Assembly: GCA_030601755.1 (NCBI GenBank)
Contig: JAUWBF010000033.1
Coordinates: 1-35,758 of the forward strand
Source of the DNA: Verrucomicrobiota bacterium
GTDB lineage: Bacteria; Verrucomicrobiota; Verrucomicrobiia; Opitutales; Opitutaceae
Direction of reading: 5' to 3'
Length of the DNA: 35,758 bases
Every line of letters begins with the position of its first letter. The stretch's first letter is position 1. Positions 15,865 through 23,296 of the stretch are shown here, in pieces. The notes beneath the pieces were generated by a model that made no database searches, had not been told where the DNA came from, and saw nothing but the letters and a program-made list of their open reading frames with translations. The translations under genes were made by a program, and so were the position numbers.

Positions 15865-16821
15865 TCACGCGCGCCGCTTGAGGAAACGCTTCACTTCGTC
15901 CAACCGCGGCATCGCCGGCGCCGTGCCGCGCTTGGTCACCGACAACGCGGCGACCGCGTTGCCGTAAATCGCCGCCTGCACCAAATCGCCGTCGAAGTGG
16001 CACCAGCCCGCCGAGAACCCGCCGACGAACGCGTCGCCCGCGCCCGTCGTGTCGACCGCCTTCACCACGAACGCCGGCACCAGCACCCCGCGCTCCTCCG
16101 TGGAGACGAAGCAGCCGCGCTTGCCCAACGTCACGATGACCACCGGCACGCCCAGCTTGCGGCAAAGCGCCTGCAGCGCGCCGCCGTCGAGCGTCGACAG
16201 CTCCGCCTCGGTGAAGTCCGTGCGGCCCGTCGCCGGCAGCCGGTTCACCAGCTCGGTGAACTCGGTCTCGTTGGGGATCAGCACGTCGACGTGCTTCAAG
16301 ATCGACGCCTTGAAGTCCGCCCGCATCGGTGCCGGGTTGAGCACCGTGGTCGCCCCCGCCGCGCGTCCGGCCTTCAACGCCTGCGTCGCCGCCGCCAGGC
16401 TCGTCTCGAACTGGGTGACGACCAGCTTCGCGCCCTTGAACAACGACGCCGGCAGATCCTTGGCCGTGAGCTTCGCGTTGGCGCCCAGCGCGACCACGAT
16501 CTCGTTTTGGCCTTCGGCGTTGACGAGGATGCCCGCCGTGCCGGTGGCGTGGCCGGCCTTCTCGATCCAGCGCGCCTCGATTTTGTTCTCGCGATAAAAC
16601 GTCTTGGCGACGCCCGCGAACGCGTCCTTGCCCACCGCGCCCACGAACCGCACCGCGCCGCCCGCGCGCCCCGCGGCCGTCGCCTGGTTGGAACCCTTGC
16701 CGCCGGGTCCGTCGGCGAACGTGCCGATGATTGTCTGTCCCGCGACCGGAAACGCGGCGCAGCGCCACGTCAAATCCTGCACATAACTGCCGACCACGAT
16801 GACCTGGGGTTTTTGAGCCAT
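15865..16821 (-). CDS. PfkB-family sugar kinase (ribokinase or deoxyribokinase)
   Basis: A 318-residue cytoplasmic kinase that phosphorylates a pentose at O5 using ATP. The PfkB signatures are intact: GPGGKGSNQATAAGR (from about 38) and DTTGAGDAFVGGF (257-269, with catalytic base D263). I chose the ATG at 16821 (MAQKPQVIVVGSYVQDLTWR); the six residues upstream add nothing family-like. At the substrate site the N-x-D of E. coli RbsK is replaced: GSINxD becomes GSYVQD, so the Asp is kept but the Asn is a Val. Deoxyribokinase (DeoK) and eukaryotic ribokinase also lack that Asn. With deoA divergent from it and deoC nearby, deoxyribose is a plausible substrate. Its 3' end faces the sensor kinase, 19 bases away. 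Confidence 0.88.
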   Translation of the reverse strand: MAQKPQVIVVGSYVQDLTWRCAAFPVAGQTIIGTFADGPGGKGSNQATAAGRAGGAVRFVGAVGKDAFAGVAKTFYRENKIEARWIEKAGHATGTAGILVNAEGQNEIVVALGANAKLTAKDLPASLFKGAKLVVTQFETSLAAATQALKAGRAAGATTVLNPAPMRADFKASILKHVDVLIPNETEFTELVNRLPATGRTDFTEAELSTLDGGALQALCRKLGVPVVIVTLGKRGCFVSTEERGVLVPAFVVKAVDTTGAGDAFVGGFSAGWCHFDGDLVQAAIYGNAVAALSVTKRGTAPAMPRLDEVKRFLKRRA

Positions 16822-16863
16822 GCCCGACGCAACCCCCACCCGCCGACAGCGTCAATTCCAGTA

Positions 16864-16960
16864 AAAAACTAACCAGCTACGTTAGTCTTTTTCTTAGTCT
16901 TAAAACCGCCGATTTTATGCCCATTTTATCAATAATAACTAACGTAGCTGGTTAGTTTTT
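16864..16960. promoter_or_regulatory. Paired palindromic operators in the divergent kinase/deoA promoter
   Basis: A perfect 23-base inverted repeat has arms at 16864-16886 and 16938-16960, separated by a 51-base AT-rich spacer. The core of each arm (ACTAACCAGCTACGTTAGT and its complement) is itself a palindrome, ACTAAC-N7-GTTAGT, the size and symmetry of a dimeric repressor site. The spacer holds -10-like AT stretches in both directions. The block lies between the divergent sugar kinase (start 16821) and deoA (start 17049), so one regulator could control both, perhaps by looping between the two sites. The regulator is not in the window. Confidence 0.65.
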
Positions 16961-17048
16961 ATTTTGGTCTGCCGCGTGGGTGCGTTTTCAGACGGAATCG
17001 TGGCGGGGAGGGCTTGCGGGGCTGCGCGGCACGGGCAGGCTGGCGGGC

Positions 17049-18368
17049 ATGGCGGCCACGGTTTTTCCGCAGCATATCATCGCCCGCAAACGCGACGGCC
17101 ACGCGCTGACCGACGCTGAGATCGCAGCGTTTGTGCGCGGCGCCACCGACGGCTCGTGGGCCGACTACCAGCTCTCCGCGCTGCTCATGGCGATCTATAT
17201 CCGCGGAATGGATACGGCCGAGACCACCGCGCTCACCGCCGCCATGATGCGTTCCGGCACCATCGCCGACCTCTCTCATGTCCCCGGCATTAAGGTCGAC
17301 AAGCACTCCACCGGCGGCGTCGGCGACAAGGTTTCGCTGCCCCTCGCCGCCATGGTCGCCGCCTGTGGCGTGCCCGTGCCGATGATCTCGGGCCGCGGCC
17401 TCGGGCACACCGGCGGCACTCTCGACAAGCTCGAGTCGATTCCTGGGTTTTGCACCGGTCTTACACTCGACGAATACCGCGCGCAGGTCGCCGACGTCGG
17501 TTGCGCGCTCATCGGCCAGACCAAGGACCTCGCCCCCGCCGACAAAAAACTCTACGCGCTGCGCGATGTCACCGCCACGGTCGCCTGCCTGCCGCTCATT
17601 TGCGCGTCGATCATGTGCAAGAAGCTCGCTGAGGGCATCGACGCGCTCGTGCTCGACGTGAAGTTCGGCAAGGGCGCCTTCATGCAAACCCTGCCCGAGG
17701 CGCGCGCGCTCGCTCAGGCCATGTGCGACATCGGCAACGCCATGGGCAAACCCACCCGCGCCCTGCTCACCCGCATGGACCAGCCCCTCGGCCGCGCCGT
17801 CGGCAACGCCGTCGAGGTCGCCGAGAGCCTCGCCTGCCTGCGCGGCGAACCCGGTGCCGAGGACCTCATGGAGGTCACCTACGCGCTCGGCTCCGAGATG
17901 CTCCTCCTCGCAAAGGTCGCGCCCGATGCTCAATTCGCCGAAGCCATGCTGCGCGAGGTCGTGGCCAACGGGAAGGCGCTAGCCAAATTCCGCGAGATCG
18001 TGACCGCCCAGGGCGGCGACGCCCGCGTGTGCGACGACCCGTCGGCGACGCTGCCGGCCGCGCGTATTCGTGAAACGGTGACAGCGTCGTCGTCGGGCCA
18101 TGTTCAATCCGTCGACGCCATGGCGGTCGCCCTGGCCGGACTCGACCTGGGCGCGGGTCGTCGTGCCGCCACGGACGCCGTCGACCACGCGGTGGGCTTT
18201 ACCCGCATCGCCAAGGTCGGCGAACACGTGGAGCCCGGCACGGTGCTCCTTGAAATCCATGCCAACGACGAGGCGAGGCTCGCCGCCGCGAAGGAGCATC
18301 TCGCCGGGGCGTTCGTGATCGGCGCCGAGCGCCCCGAGTCCCTACCGTTGATCGTGGAGCGGGTGTAA
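17049..18368 (+). CDS. deoA: Thymidine / pyrimidine-nucleoside phosphorylase
   Basis: It phosphorolyses thymidine, deoxyuridine or possibly uridine to the free base and (deoxy)ribose-1-phosphate, in the cytoplasm. The 439-residue length matches DeoA (440) and Pdp (about 433). The family signature SGRGLGHTGGTLDKLESIPG is present, along with KVDKHSTGGVGDKVSLPLAA for phosphate binding, KDLAPADKKLYALRDVTATV, and LDVKFGKGAFM. I chose the ATG at 17049 (MAATVFPQHIIARKRDGHAL), since family members start just before 'ii..KRdG'; the longer start at 16980 would run into the operator region. It is divergent from the sugar kinase gene with shared operators. The next step, phosphopentomutase, is not in the window. 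Distinguishing thymidine phosphorylase from broader-specificity Pdp needs comparison of the active site. Confidence 0.93.
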   Translation: MAATVFPQHIIARKRDGHALTDAEIAAFVRGATDGSWADYQLSALLMAIYIRGMDTAETTALTAAMMRSGTIADLSHVPGIKVDKHSTGGVGDKVSLPLAAMVAACGVPVPMISGRGLGHTGGTLDKLESIPGFCTGLTLDEYRAQVADVGCALIGQTKDLAPADKKLYALRDVTATVACLPLICASIMCKKLAEGIDALVLDVKFGKGAFMQTLPEARALAQAMCDIGNAMGKPTRALLTRMDQPLGRAVGNAVEVAESLACLRGEPGAEDLMEVTYALGSEMLLLAKVAPDAQFAEAMLREVVANGKALAKFREIVTAQGGDARVCDDPSATLPAARIRETVTASSSGHVQSVDAMAVALAGLDLGAGRRAATDAVDHAVGFTRIAKVGEHVEPGTVLLEIHANDEARLAAAKEHLAGAFVIGAERPESLPLIVERV

Positions 18369-18418
18369 GTATTTTGTTCGCGGCGGTCATTCTGGATCGG
18401 GCTAAAATCATATTCAAA

Positions 18419-21400
18419 TCAGTTGCCGTTTTGTCCCGGTGAGGCCCGGGTTTCCAGAATCTGCAGGTCAGTGTTGGGGATGAACCAAAATCCCTGCATG
18501 CCGCGTCCGGTAATCACAAGACCCTGCTCGGTGGCAATGAGCCCCTTGGGGTCAACCAAGGGGAAGCGCATGACATTCGATGAGTGTCCAGCCGCACGTG
18601 CACGCTCATCCGAGCCGGCAGGCCAGTCAAAATGGAGCGGCTTTATCGAACTGCCGCTTGAGTCAACGCGGACCAGCCACGCCTCCGATGCGCCCCACGG
18701 CGAGTTTCGCGAGGCCCATCCCAGTATGTCCAAGCCTTCATTGCGCCAAGCGGCGACGTAGGTATTCGCCGGCAGCTCCTCAAGCTCCTTTGGATATGTG
18801 AATCGCACCTGGCCTGAGTTTACCTGTTCCGCAGGGTGGAGGAGCAAGAGTTCATCCCCTTCGGTTTCCAAAAACTCAGCCCTGACCACCGTGTGCCGGT
18901 ATCCTTCGCGGTGTTTGGTGCCGATGAGCAGTCCGGGAACGCTGGTGAGTTTAAGATTGCCGGACGGGGATCGTAGCGTGGGGCCACCGGTAACGCTGTT
19001 GAGGAATTTTGTCGGCGCGCCCCAAGCGCCGATGATGACGCCTCCGTTGCGCGCCGGAGACACCGAGAAGGGTTCGCCTGCGAGTGTGGAGTCCAGCGGG
19101 CTGACTGCCGGACGCCTCCGGGAAGACCCGATTAATTCGCAGCCTAGATCCGGTCTTATCCTATAAAGCGCATTGCCCTCTGTCCCCTTCACATGACCGT
19201 TGCGAACAGGCTCTCCGGAAACGGCCCAAAGGCTTTCGCCGGCAACTCCGATTTGGTAACGTGCGGCGGGCAAATTGAGTTTTTCCCAGCGCGTCTGATC
19301 CACGCTCAGAACCCATACGCCGCGATCCGCCATGATGGCAAAGCGCTGCCCCCAGACGACAAGCTGGTTTCCGATGGCCCTCTCCGGACGATTATCCGGG
19401 CTGACCACCTCGGTCCGCTGGCTCGCCGGATCAATCTTCCACAGTCTGGCGTGATTTGAATCCAGAACCCAGAGGTGCCCGTCATGCCAGACTGCGGACT
19501 CGTCGCAAAACCCGATTGATTCGCGCAAGCCGTCAGGCTTGTGCTCTCCGGCGATCCAGAGGGATTTGGCGATCAGAGCACCTTCGGTGTTTATGACAGG
19601 CTTGAGTCCCGGGAATTTTTGCAAAATGGACGATCTGGCGGCATTGATGCCGGAGCGTTCCTCAGGGAAAGCAGGCTGTCTGGACTGTCTTGCATCCAGG
19701 GCCGCCAGCAGCGCCATCGCCTGGTCGTCACGCGCGTTAAGTTTGTAATCGGAAAGAGGCACCCATGCGCAGGAAATGATCGTGGAGGATAACGGCGCGT
19801 CCGTCTCAAGCAGTGACAGGAAAACATCCACCAGCTTTTGCTGCGCTGATGCGAGTTCACGCGAGGAATTCACTTCGCGCAAAGGTCGGATGAATTCCTC
19901 AAAGATCGCCTCTCCGTAGGGCCCTGCCAGTGCTTCGGGATTCTCCGAAAGAAAATCAATCATTCTGACCGTGAGGGCGAATCGGTCCCTTTGGTCCGCC
20001 GTCGATTGCCAGCGCAATGCAAGGCTGTCGGCGCGGTTCAGTGGAGACGGGCTGCGTGCCAGCTCCTCCATGAATCCCGCCCACATTTCACGAGCCATCG
20101 TTTCGTCGCGAGCGAAGAGTCGAGGTATATGACTGCCCCAGGGGAAATCCGCCTTCGGCGCCGTGCCGGTCAGAAACGGAGGATGTGGACTGTCCAAATA
20201 GGCGAGCTCTGCGCGAATCTCCTTGGGCCAAGCGGGGGCGCCGACATCGAAATCGGGACTCAGGACCATGCGATAAAACGCTATGGTCTCCTCAGGCGTA
20301 TCGTTCCAGTAAGCTGCGAATTGAGTGAGATAGATAAAAAATCTCAACCGCAGACGGCCCAATGATCCCGCCTGCAAAAGCTTCACATTGCGCTGGATCG
20401 CCGTGCGGAGTCCGTGGATCGCCTCGGCCGTCATTTCATTGCGGTCCGAATCTCGGGCAGCTCGCAGCAAGCGGAGTTCGGTATACAAGGAATACACGCC
20501 CAGATTTGCGGGGTGTTCGAGAGTCCACCATTCGGGAGGCGTTTGGGTGGGATAGTCATTCCAGTAATCGCCCGCCAGCCACATGGCCTCGGTCGCAGCG
20601 GATACCCTTGCGGCCAGCTCGGACGGCTCAAGGAACTCCACCTTACCTCCGTCCATGGAGCTGGGACGACGCAGGTCATCCGGATATGCGCACATTGCCG
20701 CGGCCTGCACGCGAAGCATCTCGGCCTCTCGCTTGTTGCTCACCCCTAGCGCCAGCGCCGATTCAGTTGCCTGCCAGGCCTCGCGGGTTAATCCGTGTTT
20801 CAACATCCATTCTGCCTCGGCCAAAAACGCATCCGCTTCGGTTTCGTTCCCGCTTGCGACTGCGACTTTCCGGCTGTCCGCCACAACTCGCTCTACAATC
20901 GCATCGGCCAGATCTCCGCTTGTATCGCCTTCTGCCACTACAAAAGCCTCGGCCCCCTCCGCATCTCGGAGTCGCACCCTTGCGTGCAGCCGGCCTCCTT
21001 CCGATGACACGCTTCCATCGATGATTCGCGCTGCGTTCCAAAACGGGCTTTCTTCCGCGACGAGTGATTTTTCGAACACCAGGTCGCTCATTCTCCAACG
21101 CTCCAGGACGACCGCGCCACGCGACTGCAAGCGAGTCGCCAGCATAAGATTCAACGCACGCTCCGCCGAACGGTTCTCAGCCGAGTCGGTCACGAAACGC
21201 AATCCCGGCAGACTGATGCGCGGTCGCGACGGATCGGCTGCGGAGCCAAGCAGTGGTTGAGTCCGCGTCGCGATCCAGCGCGCCGTTTCCTCGACTGGCA
21301 TCTTTGGCACCTCCAACACCAGCATCGTTGCGCCCGAGTGACAGTCGACAATCCGCACCACGCGCCGATCTCCTGCGCGCTCCACGATCACTGCCGCATC

Positions 21401-21655
21401 CGCCCCGATCAGCTTCAGATTTCCGTCCGCCATCAATCTCTCTGCAGTGATCTTCGGCAAATCTGTCCGGGATAAAATTTGCACCTGGGTGAATTTTGTA
21501 ACCAGCAACGCATCCAGGTCGCTGTCATCGACGAATACTGCCGCGCGTGGAAGCTTGTGGTCCAAATGCCCGACCGTATCTGGCAGATCTGTCGATGCGC
21601 GCACGGACAAGCCGCCAACGGCCATCAGGAAAATAAAAACCGGGAGTAGTTTCAT
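18419..21655 (-). CDS. Large exported protein, CsgG-like N-terminal modules and propeller-like C-terminus
   Basis: A 1078-residue secreted protein, the last gene of the long minus-strand array. It has a signal peptide (MKLLPVFIFLMAVGGLSVRA). Residues about 30-260 contain two consecutive units resembling CsgG/TolB-N nucleotide-free folds: DDSDLDALLVTKFTQVQILS then RTDLPKI, followed by SAERALNLMLATRLQSRGAV then VLERWRMSDL. A helical middle part (about 270-680) has repeat-like segments (FLAEAEWMLKHGLTREAWQA). The C-terminal third reads like propeller blades (HDGHLWVLDSNHARLWKIDP, then WGQRFAIMADRGVWVLSVD). I chose the ATG at 21655 over one at 21670. Its bases are visibly less GC-rich than the flanking genes (one 60-base line, 20341-20400, has 34 G/C). 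A 100-base gap separates it from the upstream hydrolase gene. Function unknown. Confidence 0.75.
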   Translation of the reverse strand: MKLLPVFIFLMAVGGLSVRASTDLPDTVGHLDHKLPRAAVFVDDSDLDALLVTKFTQVQILSRTDLPKITAERLMADGNLKLIGADAAVIVERAGDRRVVRIVDCHSGATMLVLEVPKMPVEETARWIATRTQPLLGSAADPSRPRISLPGLRFVTDSAENRSAERALNLMLATRLQSRGAVVLERWRMSDLVFEKSLVAEESPFWNAARIIDGSVSSEGGRLHARVRLRDAEGAEAFVVAEGDTSGDLADAIVERVVADSRKVAVASGNETEADAFLAEAEWMLKHGLTREAWQATESALALGVSNKREAEMLRVQAAAMCAYPDDLRRPSSMDGGKVEFLEPSELAARVSAATEAMWLAGDYWNDYPTQTPPEWWTLEHPANLGVYSLYTELRLLRAARDSDRNEMTAEAIHGLRTAIQRNVKLLQAGSLGRLRLRFFIYLTQFAAYWNDTPEETIAFYRMVLSPDFDVGAPAWPKEIRAELAYLDSPHPPFLTGTAPKADFPWGSHIPRLFARDETMAREMWAGFMEELARSPSPLNRADSLALRWQSTADQRDRFALTVRMIDFLSENPEALAGPYGEAIFEEFIRPLREVNSSRELASAQQKLVDVFLSLLETDAPLSSTIISCAWVPLSDYKLNARDDQAMALLAALDARQSRQPAFPEERSGINAARSSILQKFPGLKPVINTEGALIAKSLWIAGEHKPDGLRESIGFCDESAVWHDGHLWVLDSNHARLWKIDPASQRTEVVSPDNRPERAIGNQLVVWGQRFAIMADRGVWVLSVDQTRWEKLNLPAARYQIGVAGESLWAVSGEPVRNGHVKGTEGNALYRIRPDLGCELIGSSRRRPAVSPLDSTLAGEPFSVSPARNGGVIIGAWGAPTKFLNSVTGGPTLRSPSGNLKLTSVPGLLIGTKHREGYRHTVVRAEFLETEGDELLLLHPAEQVNSGQVRFTYPKELEELPANTYVAAWRNEGLDILGWASRNSPWGASEAWLVRVDSSGSSIKPLHFDWPAGSDERARAAGHSSNVMRFPLVDPKGLIATEQGLVITGRGMQGFWFIPNTDLQILETRASPGQNGN

Positions 21656-21755
21656 CGTTCTCAATCGCACGGGACCAAGTCGATGCGGGTGACGTCTGGC
21701 CGCGCCACTATCAGCGAGATAAAGGATGCGAGCCGATACAGCGAGGGCTGGATAT

Positions 21756-22526
21756 TCATGGCGATGCTGTGTTGTCCGGGCGTTGGGCGACGACCTTCTC
21801 GATCCATTCGCGGATGACCTGGCGCGCGTCGTTATTCAAACCATGCCCGGCCTTGGGCACGCCGATGAAGGTGGCGTCGGCTCCGGATCGGTGGAGGTTC
21901 CAGTTGAGCCAGCCACGATAGACGATGCTGGTGCTCTCTTCGCCGTAGACGACCAGCATGTGCTTGCCCTTGGCGTTGGGCAGGTCGTTGGTCAACGGCT
22001 GCGCGCCTCCTTCGTGAATGATAAACGTGGTGAAATAGTCCGCGAAGCCGGACCATGCCCGGTCCAGACCGTAGGCGATGTAGTGGCCGCCGCTGCTGGT
22101 GCCGGCGACCAGCCGCAGGTTCGGATCGATGTTGGGGACGAGGGTCTTGACGCGATCGAGCATCACCCGATGAAAGTCCCAATAGGAGTCGACTTTGCCT
22201 TCCTTCGCCGCGAGGCGTGGCAAATGGCCGTTCGGGTATGGCAGGGCCACCACCACAAACCGCTCGGTATCGACCATAGCGGACAAACCGGCGACTGCAT
22301 TGGAGCCCCGGCCTCCGCCAAACCAGACGAACAACGGCGCGGGAGTTCCCGGGGCGTAGGTCGCCGGGATGCCGACTTCGCAGGCGGCGGGCTGGTGGTC
22401 GTGCATCTCCCCGAGTTCCGGAAAATCGAGCGTGACCACCGTGCCGGGAACGATGTCCGGACCGGGCTTCTCGACGGCGAGAAGAGGCACAAGACCAAGC
22501 AGGAAAATCAGGGGGAGCCGAGTCAT
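21756..22526 (-). CDS. Secreted alpha/beta hydrolase, second of a tandem pair
   Basis: A 256-residue exported hydrolase of the PHB-depolymerase/feruloyl-esterase-like type. A short signal peptide (MTRLPLIFLLGLVPLLAVE) is followed by PGTVVTLDFPELGEMHDH and an oxyanion-type stretch LFVWFGGGRGSN. The nucleophile is S144 in AGTSSGGHY, and the catalytic His is probably H228 in PKAGHGLNND. It is a close paralogue of the next gene upstream: in the block from PGTV to GGRGS, 34 of 49 aligned residues are identical. The ATG at 22526 is 8 bases after that gene's stop; a TTG at 22538 overlapping the stop is an alternative. Substrate unknown; a polyester, an acetylated polysaccharide or a peptide are all possible. 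Confidence 0.82.
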   Translation of the reverse strand: MTRLPLIFLLGLVPLLAVEKPGPDIVPGTVVTLDFPELGEMHDHQPAACEVGIPATYAPGTPAPLFVWFGGGRGSNAVAGLSAMVDTERFVVVALPYPNGHLPRLAAKEGKVDSYWDFHRVMLDRVKTLVPNIDPNLRLVAGTSSGGHYIAYGLDRAWSGFADYFTTFIIHEGGAQPLTNDLPNAKGKHMLVVYGEESTSIVYRGWLNWNLHRSGADATFIGVPKAGHGLNNDARQVIREWIEKVVAQRPDNTASP

Positions 22527-22534
22527 CGTGTTTT

Positions 22535-23296
22535 TCAATGTTGGTGGTGTTTGGCGACCAAGTCTCCGATCCAGTGATTAATGGCGGCTCGCCCGTCCGG
22601 TCCGAGTCCATGGGCCGAGTCGGGGAGGGCGATAAACGTGGCCAGCGCTCCGGAGCGCTGGAGGTTCCAGCAAAACCAGCCGGACCAGACGATGCTGGGC
22701 GATTTCTGCCCGTAGACGACCAACACCTGTTTGTCCTTCGCGTTGGGAATGTCGTTTGCGACCGGCTGCATGCCGCCCTCGTGGATGACGAAGGCGGTGA
22801 AGTAGTCGGCGACCCCCGGCCAGGCCCTGTCCAGGGCGAATCCGATCAGATGCCCTCCGTTGCTCGTGCCGGCGACCACACGCAGGGCCGGGTCGATGTT
22901 GGGCACGCGTTCGCGCACGCGCTCCAGCATGGCGCGTTGAAATTCCCAATGGGCTTCCAGAGTGCCGTCCTTGGCGGCGGCGCGGACGTCCTTGCCGTCC
23001 GGATACGGAAGGGCGACGACCACGAATTTGTCGGAATCCACCAGATCGTGAGCGTTCGCGACCAGATGCGAGCCGCGGCCGCCGGAGAGCCAGACCAACA
23101 GGGGGCTGGGTTTTCCCGGGGCGTAGTCGCGCGGTATGCTGACCTCGCAGGCCGCGTCGAGCCCATGGTGCATCTTCCCGAGTTCGGGAAACTCCAGCGT
23201 AAGGACGGTGCCGGGGAGCGGATCGGTGGGGGATGCGTCCGCGGCCAGACGGGCGGCGAACACGGTCAGTGCGGTAATCAGCAGGTGGAGCTTCAT
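22535..23296 (-). CDS. Secreted alpha/beta hydrolase, first of a tandem pair
   Basis: A 253-residue exported hydrolase. The signal peptide is MKLHLLITALTVFAARLAAD. The nucleophile is S145 in VAGTSNGGHLIG, and the likely catalytic His is H229 in PDSAHGLGPDG. Conserved segments shared with the downstream copy include FPELGKMH, AACEV, VWLSGGRGS, FVVVALPYP, VPNIDP, DRAWPGVADYF, HEGGMQP and VVYGQKS. Its ATG overlaps the TGA of the 1326-residue gene (ATGA at 23293-23296), a strong sign of cotranslation. It is like the hydrolase domain at the end of that upstream protein, so the operon encodes three related domains in a row. The longer open frame continues upstream to 23728 but only inside the neighbouring gene. 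Confidence 0.83.
   Translation of the reverse strand: MKLHLLITALTVFAARLAADASPTDPLPGTVLTLEFPELGKMHHGLDAACEVSIPRDYAPGKPSPLLVWLSGGRGSHLVANAHDLVDSDKFVVVALPYPDGKDVRAAAKDGTLEAHWEFQRAMLERVRERVPNIDPALRVVAGTSNGGHLIGFALDRAWPGVADYFTAFVIHEGGMQPVANDIPNAKDKQVLVVYGQKSPSIVWSGWFCWNLQRSGALATFIALPDSAHGLGPDGRAAINHWIGDLVAKHHQH

Noticed and set aside
16864-16960. Inverted repeat as insertion-sequence ends
   Set aside because: The 51-base interior is too short for any transposase, there are no target duplications, and its position between divergent genes fits operators better.
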